NCBI GenBank assembly: GCA_013420905.1 | Contig: JAAXNY010000015.1 | Span: 186,001 to 250,000, forward strand | From: Collybia mongolica | Taxonomy: Eukaryota > Basidiomycota > Agaricomycetes > Agaricales > Clitocybaceae | DNA: 64,000 bases | Reading direction: 5' to 3' | Part shown: in pieces, positions 10,863 to 21,405 of the stretch | Position numbering within the stretch: the stretch's first letter is position 1 | Layout of the letters: the number at the start of each line of letters is the position of its first letter | The notes under the pieces: generated by a model | Seen by the model: only the letters and a program-made list of their open reading frames with translations | Databases searched by the model: none | What the model was told of the DNA's origin: nothing | Translations under genes and position numbers: made by a program

Positions 10863-13711
10863 TCATCCTTGTCTTTGCTTTTTGCTTGATGATGACTCCC
10901 CACTGCTGTTCCTCTGAGGCTGCTTGTTAGGTTGGGGTGATGGCTGAATCCGGCTTGCCTCAGCTGGTAGAGGGCTGATACTTCTGGCACGGATGCAAGG
11001 AGAACACCTTGGGGATGTTGGCAAGGGATCCATGGGTGGGGGAAGAAGCAATTGTGGGCCAGATTGTACTTCCTGTGATGTGGCTGGCATTGCGGGGATG
11101 AGCTGCACAATGGGATAGGGTGGTGCTGCAGAGTCAGTTGGCATCATGTCTTCATCCAAGGGGGCTGTTATTTCTCCAGTGGCTGTGGCCGGATTGGGGG
11201 CCATTATTTCTTCAGTGGCCATGAGTTCTCCAGTGGCTGTGGCTGGATTGGGGGCCGTTAACTCTCTAGTGGCCGTACCTGGATTGGGGTGGCCAGACGG
11301 ATTGCTGAGGCTGGACAGATTGGGGTTGCCGGATGGATTGGTCTGAGGGGTTGGGGCCAGACTGATGGGGTGGGGCAGATTGGTAGGGGTGACCAGATCG
11401 GTTGGAGTATTTGCACGGGTGGGCAAGTTGAGGTGGCCGGATAGATTGGTGGGGGTGGCTGGATTGGCTGGAGTGTTTGGACGAGTGGGGGTGGCTGGAT
11501 AAATATTGCCAGGGCTAGTTGGACCCATGGCTGGGAATGGATTTATGGCAGGGGATGGTTCAGGGGACATGGTGGCAGAGTGGACATTACTGGGTAGTCT
11601 GGGGGTAGTTGGATCAGCTGCACTGGGCAAATTGGGGTGGCTGGCCATTCTGACCAGGGCAGGCAGATCAGACAAGGTGGCAACATTGCTGACAGGGGGC
11701 GGATTGGGTATGGGTATTGACAGTGGGAGGTTGTTGTATCTGTCTTCTGCCCATTGCGCCCTGACCTTTTGTGTTGCGAGATGTTCGTACCATTCATCGT
11801 CATCATTATACTCTCCAGCAAATTGCATATATGCACTCATCCACTTGTTTGTTGGGACTGGGTTGCGAACATCCCACACAATAATTGGCCGCCTGATATC
11901 ATGATATTTGCTGGGTTCAGCTGGAATGCCTTCCACAGGGAGGCCTAGATATTCAGCAATATCACAGTACAGACTTGTCAGGCTTTGGACATGGGCCGTC
12001 AGCAAGTCAAGTTGTGCAACGGCATCACCAAGGATGCTAGGTACATCTCCTAAGCCTGGTTGGTTGTCCATGCCTTCAAAAAGTGAGCCAACTTGTGTTG
12101 TTACGGCCCTTAGTTGTGTTGTGGCCTCAGCAAGTGACATGTCGGCTGGTTGGTTCTGAGTACAGCGGCTTGGGAAGGATTGGCCTGTGGCCGGCGGCCC
12201 TTTTGAGGCTGGCGGCCATGCTGGGCCTGCAATCCAAGATGTCAATCCAATCTTTAATGTTCAAGGAATGAGAAGACTTACGTTTTTCTGCTCGATGAGC
12301 CCTCCGCCACCTGTCTGTGGAATTGCTGTCGGCCTCTTGTTCCGGAGAAGGTGTGCCAGGTCTTGCTGGGACCCGTTTGGCCATCCTTACCTGCTTGGGG
12401 GCTGGTTCCATTTGCTCACCCTCAGTACCCCCTTCTGAATCCCCTGTTTGTGCTGTTTGTTTTGGGTGTCTGCCACCCCTACTCCCACTGTGCATGCACT
12501 TTGACTTAGACTCATAACATGCCACACATGCACCACCGTGGACCCTTTTTTTCTCACATCGAATGTTTTGCCGGGAACAAACCATACACAGCTCGGCATA
12601 GTACTGACCCGTTCGCTGGGCAAAGCGCCAAGGCCAGGGCTTTGCGGGACGTCGTCTCTTGCTGGGCTGGGGCACACTTTCTTCAATATCCATGAAATTT
12701 TCTTGCTCATCTTCCTCATCACTGTCTCCAGCAGGTGGATCTTCATATTCACTTGATGACTCCTCAGAAAGCTCCTTGAATGAGCAGGTGGGTGGGCGAT
12801 CAACATCCATGCTGATATCACCACTCAGGTGACTAGGAGGGATGGTCCTTGCTGGGGGGGGAGAATGGCGTTGACGTGACGGGCCAGCACTCACATCTTT
12901 GTGGCGCAGATCACGGGGAGTTACTGGCCGCCAGGCAATAAGTGGCCGTCGGCCACCCAATCCGATGGGCCGTTTGGCTGCCAAGGTTGGGGCGGCCACA
13001 CTATCGGACTTACTTTCCCCAAGACGTCCGGCAGGCCATTTGGTTTTGGTTTGACCGGCACCCAGTTGCTGTTGGCTGCTCAATCCGATGGGCTGTTTGG
13101 CTGCTGAGGGCCGGGCAGCCACGCTATTGGACTGGCCTTCTGCGGCACCCGGTTGCTGTTGGCCGCTCAATCCGATGGGCCGTTTGGCTGCTGAGGGCCG
13201 GGCGGCCATGCTATCAGACTGGCCTTCTGCAACCAATCCGACAGGCCGTTTGGGCATGAAGTGCTGAACGGCCTCCAATTCTCCTTGGATTCGGCCTTCC
13301 TCCACATTCTTTCCGACCTCAACGGTGGACTTTCCCGGCTTGATGCCCATACCAGTGGCCTCAGTTTGGTCCCTGCCTTCACTATCCTTTTCTGTAACAG
13401 CAGCATTTGTTTGGATTTTCACAGATAATACTGTATAACTCACCTTGTTCATGACCTTCAGCCCATTTCTTTAATATATTTGGTAGCCGAGATGCAAGGA
13501 TCGGAAGTGGCTCTTTCTTGACAGCTGCATGAATGTATGTCAGAATGAAGAGATCTCCATGTTCTGCCACTGATTCATTCAGGATGGCCTTCATGGCTTT
13601 GACCTCGTGCCATATTCCCTTGTGCGCGTTCTCGTACGTTCCAGCCTCGATTGCAGAGCGGATCTTCTTATTGAGTGCATAGATTGTTGATTTTTTTGAT
13701 GCGGCTTGCAT
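10863..13711 (-). CDS. KDZ cargo protein with Zn(II)2Cys6-like cysteine cluster
   Basis: Three exons (13711-13444, 13391-12282, 12226-10863; introns of 52 and 55 nt) give an open frame of 913 aa. The N-terminal ~90 residues are helical (starting MQAASKKSTIYALNKKIRSA). An imperfect repeat region follows with units around AAKRPIGLSGQQQPGAAEGQ, then an acidic patch. A cysteine cluster near residue 360 (CMVCSRQNIRC and CVACYESKSKC) has the spacing C-x2-C-x6-C-x9-C-x2-C-x6-C. This fits the fungal Zn2Cys6 consensus, so zinc and DNA binding are plausible. The last 450 residues contain a helical block (LAEATTQLRAVTTQVGSLFE) and long Pro/Thr/Asn repeats (NPATATGE). It might regulate or bind the element, but that is inference. 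Confidence 0.72.
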
Positions 13712-13865
13712 ATTGATATCGGATTGAGGCGGAGCAGCTGTGATTGTAGCGGCAGTGGGGTGTGGGGTCAGGAATAGATCAACATGATTGGAAAAAAAAA
13801 TTCAACATTATGTAATGAAACCATGTGACATATCATGTGCGTTACATTGGCCGTTCTTGACGCAG

Positions 13866-14513
13866 ATGGCCGATAACCACCATCTGATTGAGATTACTTC
13901 CTCCCAATCCATGATGCAGGTGCCCTCAGGATATACAACTATTGTCAATTCAGATGGGAATCCAATAGTTATACCAACCTACATGGTTGATGGGAAATCT
14001 ATCATTATCCCAAAATATCTGCTACCTGCCACAGAGCATGCCCTGGCAGTGCAGAGAATCCAACATGATCTGGATTTAGATTCATCCAACAGAGGAGTAG
14101 GTTGCCTTCCACCATTTCACTTCCTCCATCTTGCTCATTCTTCTCCGTGGCAATTTAGCCATTCAATCCATCTGGTGTGTATGGCAGCATGATGGCAGAA
14201 GGGACTGTGATGGTACCTGCAGATCCGGTAACCCTTTTTATTCACAATGGAGGTTTTATCTTATCCAAAGCAGAGCCTGACAGACCGCAAAATGTTATCT
14301 CTACATGCCAAAGTCACAGCCATACAAGAACGGTTCGGCATCAGCTATAAAGATGCTTCACACCGCCTTTATATGGCTGAGGTAGAAAAGTTGAAAGCAC
14401 AAGATGTTACTTATAAGGCTCTCACTGCAATCCAGAATGACATTGTCCAGGTTACTGCCTACAGTAGTTCGGCAGGTGGGGAGGTTTCTCATGATCAAGC
14501 CCCTCCTAATTAA
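13866..14513 (+). CDS. Small KDZ cargo protein, 179 aa
   Basis: Three exons (13866-14096, 14159-14227, 14274-14513) with introns of 62 and 46 nt give an uninterrupted 179-aa product. The first part reads TTIVNSDGNPIVIPTYMVDG and KSIIIPKYLLP, a short-strand hydrophobic pattern. The last part is a helical segment (LHAKVTAIQERFGISYKDAS followed by HRLYMAEVEKL). It sits divergently from the cysteine-cluster gene, with 154 bp between starts, so the two probably share a promoter region. I do not recognise the family. The acceptor of the second intron could also be 3 nt earlier. Confidence 0.6.
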
Positions 14514-14569
14514 TGTATAGCAATATTTGTAATAACATCTATGAATATGCCATGTGTCTGTGCACCATG

Positions 14570-15050
14570 TGCCATGTATCAGTTGGCCGTGTATCTGTTG
14601 GCCGTCTGTCTGTTGGCCATCTGTCTGTTGGCCGTGTATCTGTTGGCCGTCTGTCTGTTGGCCGTCTGTCCGTTGGCCGTGTATCCATTGGCCATCGGTC
14701 CGTGTGCCGTCTGTCCATTGGCTGTCTGGCTAGGAATATGTATAACATTTATGGGTATATACACTGTCCGTGCCTATGTCCGTTGGCCCTGTGCTGTGTG
14801 CTGTGTGCTGTGTGCTGTGTGCCGTCTGTCTGTATGTCCATTGGCCGTGTGCCATGTGGCCATGTGCTGTATGTCCGTTGGCCATGTGCCGTGTGTCCGT
14901 TGGCCATGTGTCTGTTGGCCATGTGTCTGTTGGCCGTGTGTCTGTTGGCCGTGTCCCGTATGTCCATTGGCCGTCTGTCTGTTGGCCGTATGTCCGTTGG
15001 CTGTGTTCCATCTGCCCGTTGGCCGTGTCCTGTATCCATTAGCTGTGTGT
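14570..15050. repeat. Right terminal block of the KDZ element (inverted copy)
   Basis: From inside to outside: degenerate units (gttggccgtctgtct type) at 14,580-14,710, the unique core (taggaatatgtataacattt) at about 14,725-14,765, then units of gttggccatgtgtct type to about 15,050. This is the reverse complement of the left block, in mirrored order. The outer array here is more degenerate than the left one, which is consistent with independent expansion of the two arrays. Confidence 0.88.
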
Positions 15051-16095
15051 TGAGTCCCTTTGACTATAACAACCTGAGGTCATACCAGGGATATATGCCA
15101 TGCCATAACCCATAGCTGACTGCTTGACTCATTTGGCTGTGCATGGTCTGCACATCCAGTGGATTCGTATGGTATGACTACATGTAGTTGTACATATTTG
15201 GCAGCAGTTAAAAGAAGCTCTAGCGGGCCGTATGGTACACTACATTGTAGCTTACCTACCTGGCTGTATGGGCTGCATAATCACCCGAAGTAGTTCATAG
15301 ATGTATGATCAACCATAGATTCTGGCCAAATATAGTGGGATCATGGGCACCAGCAAACATTATATTCCCATGAGATCTGACACATGATTTGACGTACACG
15401 TTGCAAACCATACCCTAGAAAAATATGGGAGCTTGAATGAAGGAAACACCCTGCATCAAGTAATCTTGCTTACTTATCTTCAAACAGAGGATGATATGAC
15501 AATCCAGGCATAAGGGATAGGACAAGGGGTACTGCAAATAAAGGAGGGATTCTAATAGTCGTGAACACATACCTGAAAAGGTGTTTCTAGCTGCACGTTG
15601 AGCTGCTTCCAGATTCCAGAAATGATGCTATGTCAACACAAATGAGGAAGAGGCAGCAAGTTGTAATTATTCTTGACACCTGCTGTAACATGGAAGATCT
15701 GCATGTGGAAAGCGCACAACAAATGAAGCAAGGGGGTGGCAGAACGGGAATCCCGAACCCTGGGTGGGAGGGGGGGGGTCCGCTGGAGGCCGAAAAAAAA
15801 CTCCAACTTGGGTTAAATTGGTCCGGGGCAGCCCACAGGGCCGTTGTTCGACGATTTTAGCAAGTCGACTTCCTCAGCGACGACGAGAAGACTCAGTTTT
15901 GTTGTAATTAATTCATAATAGAAACTTTTTTTCGAAACTTGTCTCGCTATATGATAGGACCCAATTACACAAGCAATGCCCAAGAAAAAGAGGTACATGC
16001 TTGGTTGATATCTAAAGATTGCTTGAGGAGAAGTGAAAATGAGGTCTCAACAGCGAGAAATCAAAATATACCGCAGATAGTAACTAAACCTCAAT
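15051..16095. other. Intergenic stretch, no gene recognised
   Basis: Between the right end of the KDZ element and a PHD-finger relic, only short unsupported frames occur. A G-rich patch (ggggggggtccgctggaggcc) lies at about 15,770-15,795. The sequence gggggtggcagaacggga at about 15,729 resembles the reverse complement of 16,508-16,530 (cccgttccgccaccccc). This may be a pair of short inverted ends around the PHD relic. Confidence 0.5.
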
Positions 16096-16344
16096 AGCTG
16101 CATTTGTGATCGCACAGTGTTGGCTGCTGAGATTGAAACAGGAGACTTGGTGGTGGCCTGTAAAGTGCCTGGCTGCGAGACAGTTTGGGTATGTGCGCAC
16201 TCCTTCTGGCATGACGGTTATCAGCTCACATGTTTATCTTGTTAGTTTCATCGGGCGTGTATGGGTCATGATTTTGCACCCAAGACTTGGACATGTCCAA
16301 GCTGTAAAGCCAGCGGGGCAACTAGTAAGCGTCGACGCACATAG
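16096..16344 (+). pseudogene. Relic exons encoding a PHD-type zinc finger
   Basis: Two exons joined by a 57-nt GTATGT...TTAG intron (16189-16245) encode CICDRTV, CKVPGCETVW, then FHRACMGHDFAPKTWTCPSC and a basic end (SKRRRT, TAG at 16342-16344). The residues give C-x-C, C-x4-C, H-x2-C, C-x2-C, the order of a C4HC3 PHD finger. No convincing upstream exons were found, so this looks like the 3' end of a lost gene. Such C-terminal fingers occur on agaricomycete transposon-related proteins. Confidence 0.5.
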
Positions 16345-17166
16345 TATCTACTTGATCCAGCTTCTATGTTTCAAACCAATATTATTTGAAGAATTGTTTC
16401 TGAGAATAACATATTCACGTGACCAAAACATACCATATATGGAAGGAGGGGGGGGGGGAGGGGGGTCCTAGGGATCATGAAAAAAAAAAACACCTGTATA
16501 TCCTATTTTCCCGTTCCGCCACCCCCTTGAAATGAAGTACGGCGGACCGCTCAGAACCAAAAATCACGCACTCACAATACGATGGGACCGCGCGTCCTGA
16601 CAGGACCTGAAGGAGTAATTCACGGCATCCGCCGAGCATCCGTTGCTGGGAGACAAAATTCAAGGATAGCCGTTCCACTTCGTGTTCCTCCCCTTCTGAC
16701 CTTTGCTTTCAAGGGTGCTCCGTCCTCAGGAGGACCCCCTGTCCCAAGCTCCACTTGACTTGATATATGGGATGAAAATAGTTATTTACTTTTGGAGTTG
16801 ATGTTGTCGAAATGGAGTGATCATGATTGTTGGGATCGTATTTTTTGCTTGCTTTGTCAACGGATTTGCCTAGTTGACGCCGTTGCTCGCCCCCCTTGCA
16901 GATTGCGACTGTCGAACTTCTTCCATTGAATTGAAGCGCCAAAATCTCAACGAAATGGTTGGTATGACCTCCTTATCTCACAGCGTTACCAGTCTCCTGC
17001 CGACAATGCGTCCTGGATATCCAGGGGCCAGCGTTCTACTGTTCCCGACAGTAAGGGGTCTGGAGCGGCACATCCCATCCCGCGAGTATAATACGATTAA
17101 GGAATAGTGCAATTACTTTCAGTCCAACAACTTCAATCACCCTTGAACCAACTGACATCCTCAAAT
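16345..17166. other. Intergenic, upstream of the first HsbA-like gene
   Basis: No coding region is supported. A G-run and an A-run lie at 16,445-16,490. A possible core promoter element (gagtataatacga) lies at about 17,084-17,097, roughly 75 bp before the ATG at 17,167, with pyrimidine-rich sequence between. Confidence 0.4.
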
Positions 17167-17853
17167 ATGCATGTTACCTCTACTTTCCTCTTTTTTGTTT
17201 CCCTAGCTGTTGCTGGTTTTGCGACGGTTGACCAAGTCAAGTCAGATATCTCTACTATTATTACGCAACTCAATACACTCGACGCCTCCATTTCCGCTTT
17301 CCCTAATACTGGTGGAACTTTGACCCAAGCTCTTGTACGTATAAACATCAGAGTGTTTCCTGTGAAACTGATACAACCTTGATCAAGGCCATACACTCTA
17401 ATGCTGTCACTCTAGGAGGATCTATTGACGATGGTACCACGGATGTCAAGGTATCTTCCTTCATTTTCCTCCTGAACGGACTAACGTTGTTCTAGGCGAC
17501 ACCTCCCCCTGTTTCTGAGGACGACGGAAGGTCCATCCTGACGTCTGTTGAGACTATGGCGGGGGCTATTGATCATGCCCTCACAGGCATTGTGGCAAAG
17601 AAAGCCGCCTTCGAAGCCCTCCCCATTGGGGGAGTTATAACAATCCTCAAGCAAGATCTCGACGATCTCAGTACCAGCACTGTCGCTTTTGAAGATGCCT
17701 TGATCGCTCAAGCTCCCGTATGTCCGGAAAATTCACATATGTACTGGTGGGCTACTGACCTTTAGGATACAGTCTGATCTCGTGGACGAGGCGACCGCAC
17801 TCAAGAACAGGATCAACACTGCGTTCTCTGATGCCATCGCTGCGTACGCTTGA
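17167..17853 (+). CDS. HsbA-like secreted hydrophobic-surface-binding protein, copy 1
   Basis: Four exons give about 170 aa. The first ~19 residues form a signal peptide (MHVTSTFLFFVSLAVAGFA). The mature part has the family pattern: VKSDISTIITQLNTLDASI, FPNTGGTL, a long helix (MAGAIDHALTGIVAKKAAFE), ALPIGGVITILKQDLDDLST and a C-terminal amphipathic helix ending AAYA. In Aspergillus, HsbA binds hydrophobic surfaces and recruits esterases; that role is known for the family, not shown here. Donors are GTACGT (17335), GTATCT and GTATGT; the last acceptor must be the CAG in ggatacag for the frame to reach SDLVDEATALK. It lies in tandem with a second copy 1.3 kb downstream. Confidence 0.8.
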
Positions 17854-19124
17854 GGGTTCAGTTGATGCTTCGTATGCGTGTAAGGTGTCAATATGTGAAC
17901 CAGTCATTCGTAGAGAATAAACATTAGCGATCCACAACACTCCAAAGAGGGTGGTTACAGTGGCCGGTCCATTTTCGCAAAATAGGGATGACATTAGACG
18001 AAGACCTAAATACATGTGCTTTATTTCTTGTAGCTTTCCCGTTGTCGGGCTTTCGGCCATTGTCAGTGTCCTTCAGCTTTTACCGGCCCGATCGTCCAGG
18101 ACCCATGCCCAGAAATTGGACGGAAAACTCATTATCCTTTCCCCGGCCTGCGACCGTTCCTTAAGCCCAAGGTGACATTTCTTCGACATCAGATCTGGCT
18201 GCTGAATACCGGATACACGAGTTTCGCTGAAATTAGTCACTTCCATCATCCTCGGGGAGGTCTATCAGCCGTTACTGAACATACATGCACTGACGTTTAG
18301 GGGACCCCTCTATTTTCCCCACGTAAAATCGAGGGTTATTGTTCGTCCTTAGTAGTTAAATAATCGCGCGGATCGTTGACAATAGAATTCAAGCATGGCG
18401 CTGATTCGCCATCCACCACAGTAGGTCGGGCATCTTCCTTCCAGGATGCCAGAAATAATAACCGGTCCCCGGATTGTACCCATTATCAACATCTACTTGC
18501 ATTTATCATATGCAATCTGGTCTGGCAACAACAGAATGTCAATCATCCCATCCACATGACAAAACTTCCAATCCAGGCATGTGCTTTCCCGCGCTTCTCT
18601 TCTTTTCCATCATCGTCTGAAAGGTCTCCTCTTTCCATATTAATCCGTCACGATGACTATTGCGACCCCCCAGAACACCCCCATGATCCCTCAGCGAATC
18701 ACCAGTCCAACTGACACGGGAGACCGCCGTAAGATTCAGGATTTTTGAAATGTCCTGATATTCCGAGATTCAGGACTCTCGACATCCATGATTTCCATTC
18801 TCTCTGTTGTCGTGCGTCGTCTTTTCCACCTGACCATCGCCAGGAGCAGTGTACCATGTGGGTTTGACCGCTGATGATTGTTTTACGAGCGATTAATTTC
18901 TTTGATGTTTACAGGGAATGCTGTTGATAGAGTCATGGGGCACAAATATCGTCGCTAACATGGAGCTTGTCTCCAGCGGACTTGTATTTGATATCCGACC
19001 CAAAGACCGTCCAGGACGCTTGAGTCTAGCATGAAAGGTATAAAGGTGAGTGCTTCACGTCCAAACCTACACTTTGAATTACCCACATATTTCACAAGTA
19101 CCAATCATATCTACGCTCTCAAGA
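17854..19124. other. Intergenic between the two HsbA-like genes
   Basis: About 1.27 kb with only short frames on either strand and no motif that I can support as a gene. A TATA-like ggtataaagg sits at about 19,037-19,046, some 80 bp before the second HsbA start. Confidence 0.4.
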
Positions 19125-19906
19125 ATGGTTTACATTGCGTCTACTCTCCTCCTGGCTTTGACGTTCGCCGCCACTGCTATTTCCACGCCAGTCAAGCGAA
19201 CTGTCGAACAGATCCAGGCAGACATTGCCGCCATCTCAGCCCAGGTCACCAGCTTGGATCAAGCGATCACCGCATTCCCCGCCACTGGAGGAACTCTGTC
19301 TGCTGCTTTGGTGAGCGATGTGTTTCGTCGTCTAGCCCCCTTCTGTTGACTAAATGGTGGACGCTCATTACAGGCAATCCACACCAGTTCTGGTACGCTC
19401 ATTACGAGCTTGCAGCAAGGAACGGCTGATGTAACCGTGAGTCCTTGATCAACAACGCCACCACGCCGCCGTTACCCTACCACTATTGATTCCTCCAGGC
19501 AACTGGACCGGTCAACGAGGCCGATGGGGGGGCCATCCTGTCTTCTGTTAACGCTTTCGAACCGACCATCCAACACGCTCTCGTCGGAATTGTGGAGAAG
19601 AGGCCTGCTTTCCAAGGTGAGCTTCAATACTAGTCATTGCGTGATTATCCCAGAATTAACTGTGAAAAGCGTTGCCCATCGGAGGAATTCCCGCCCTTGT
19701 CCTCCAGGATCTCAAGGACCTGAACACAAACACCGTCGCATTTTCTGACGCGCTGATTGCCAACGCTCCGGTACGTCGCAGCTTGTTTCCCGAGTGGACA
19801 TACTTTGAGAATGCTGTACTAGGATTCTTTGAAGGACGAGGCTACCCAGTTGAAGGATGGCATCGTCGCCGGGTTTGCAACTGCTATCGCTGCCTACGAG
19901 GCATAA
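19125..19906 (+). CDS. HsbA-like secreted protein, copy 2
   Basis: Five exons give about 175 aa. The start MVYIASTLLLALTFAATAIS is a signal peptide. The mature part parallels copy 1 block by block: VEQIQADIAAISAQVTSLDQ, FPATGGTL, FEPTIQHALVGIVEKRPAF, ALPIGGIPALVLQDLKDLNT and a last helix GIVAGFATAIAAYEA. Introns begin GTGAGC, GTGAGT, GTGAGC and GTACGT. Copy 2 has an intron inside the LVGIVEKRPAFQ/ALPIGG region that copy 1 lacks, so exon structure has changed since duplication. Predicted location is extracellular or cell surface. Confidence 0.8.
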
Positions 19907-20084
19907 GCATACCAGTCAGTTATGTCATCGAGCGTTACTTGATGATTTGAATTGTAGTACATACGCTATCAAAGAACACGGCGATCATTTTATTGAATAA
20001 GTTCACAAAAATATTTCAAATGGGCGCCTGTAATCCGAGGGGTGCTTAGAAGAGCAGAAGCGTGATGATCATCGTGATGTTAGG

Positions 20085-21041
20085 CCTTTTTGCTGGCCAC
20101 CTTGATCGACTCAAAATAGTGACGTCCCTCGGGTGACAAGAAATCCAGATAGAAATCCTGAATATATTATAAAAAGCACTCCTCTTACTTATCACACGTG
20201 GGCTGAAATATTAGTGCTGAATTCCCCGTCAAAAAGGCATCATTGACTAGGTTCTAGAATCAGACCCCTGCGTACCGTTTTAACGCCGTCCCGTAACAAA
20301 TTCACCTTGTTGTACAGATCCGAAATTACCTACTTTCAGCGAAAAATCGCTTCTTTTGAAAGGAAGAGAATCATCGGACTTCAGGTTCAGTTTGCGTGCG
20401 ATATACACCAAAAATGGGATACACTGATCTGCTGGAATGGGCTTCCACGGATTCGAAGCATTGTCCATCAATAGCGATCCTGAGAGAGCGCGAGCTGGAA
20501 GAAGAAATCGTGTTATCGTGTGTGGGTGGGCTTGAGATATATCTGTCCTTGGACAAAAATTGGTGCTCGGCGTACTAACGCTGCTTCAGCGCCGATAAAA
20601 GGACAAATGAGGAGGATTTCTTACCAAGTAATTTCCAAAGACCCGTGGGAAAAGCTAAATGCTCACTGCAGCGACCCTAGGCAGTTGACGCCGCAGAAGG
20701 TACTAAAGGTTGTAAGTAGGTAATGGTAATCTAGGAACGGGTATCTTCACCACTCGTCGCCTCCCAGGTTGACATTGAGGTTCCATTTTGATCGATTGTC
20801 ACATCCTCGTGACCATAGTCCTCGAGCCGTGTCACCGACAAACATTAATCAACAAAAGGATGTTCAACTTCGCGATTAGAACCAGTTAGAACTTGAAGTT
20901 TCTTGACAATCTCCTCAAAGGCAGGAGTGGAAAATGGCGTTACCATTGAAGAACCTGTGTGGCACTGAAGCTAGAGGTATATTGTTCTGCTTCATCTAAG
21001 TTCGGCAGCGTTCCAGAGAAGCTCAGGTCTGAAATCTTCAT
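20085..21041 (-). pseudogene. Possible minus-strand hypothetical gene, structure unresolved
   Basis: Several coding-like pieces lie in order on the minus strand. MKISDLSFSGTLPNLDEAEQ starts at 21041, followed by VTPFSTPAFEEIVKKLQVLT, RLEDYGHEDVTIDQNGTSMS, NPWKPIPADQCIPFLVYIAR, LYNKVNLLRDGVKT, and a C-terminus DFYLDFLSPEGRHYFESIKV ending in TAA near 20087. I could not join all pieces with clean splice sites; at least one junction (near 20,950) needs either a weak intron or a frameshift. Family not recognised. It may be a real gene with introns I misread, or a decaying one. Confidence 0.35.
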
Positions 21042-21405
21042 GACTCCCTTCAGTACGCCACCCATCTTCTAGTAGCGCTCAGGCCCACATTTAGGTGAGC
21101 ATGGCTTCCTAACTCCGGGGCCACATGCAGATAACAATAAATGTGACCCCCCCATCTAGCTCGTCTCTGAGTGGCGTTGCACACCGGACCACGATTCATT
21201 CTCATACCCGATCCTTTAAATCCCACAATACATTTTTCAGACAACAGGGGAACTTAGGGGTTTTATGCGCTTATGCCCTTCCATCATTTGGATAACGCTC
21301 AGATGTTGCCCCGCGTGACTACCGAGCCCTAATTATAAAAAGGTTCGATAGTAGAGGACGGCTGTATCTATCACGCCCACTTATCACTGAACGATACCGG
21401 GCAGA

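Larger units (their letters stand above)
1..15050. mobile_element. KDZ-type DNA transposon (CxC2 group) with four cargo genes
   Basis: The element is defined by an inverted pair of complex terminal blocks (1-330 and about 14,570-15,050) that enclose a CxC2/KDZ transposase gene and four other genes. KDZ (Kyakuja-Dileera-Zisupton) elements are large eukaryotic DNA transposons, expanded in Agaricomycetes and known to carry passenger genes. Gene order: SIM-repeat protein (minus), transposase (minus), NNW-motif protein (plus), cysteine-cluster protein (minus), 179-aa protein (plus). The left boundary lies outside the window, so no target duplication can be checked. The copy is non-autonomous now, because the transposase is interrupted by a LINE and carries stop codons. 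Confidence is high for a KDZ element and moderate for the right boundary. Confidence 0.85.

Noticed and set aside
14513..15115. Cysteine/valine-rich open frames across the right terminal array
   Set aside because: They are translations of the minisatellite in several frames on both strands, with no start context or splice structure.
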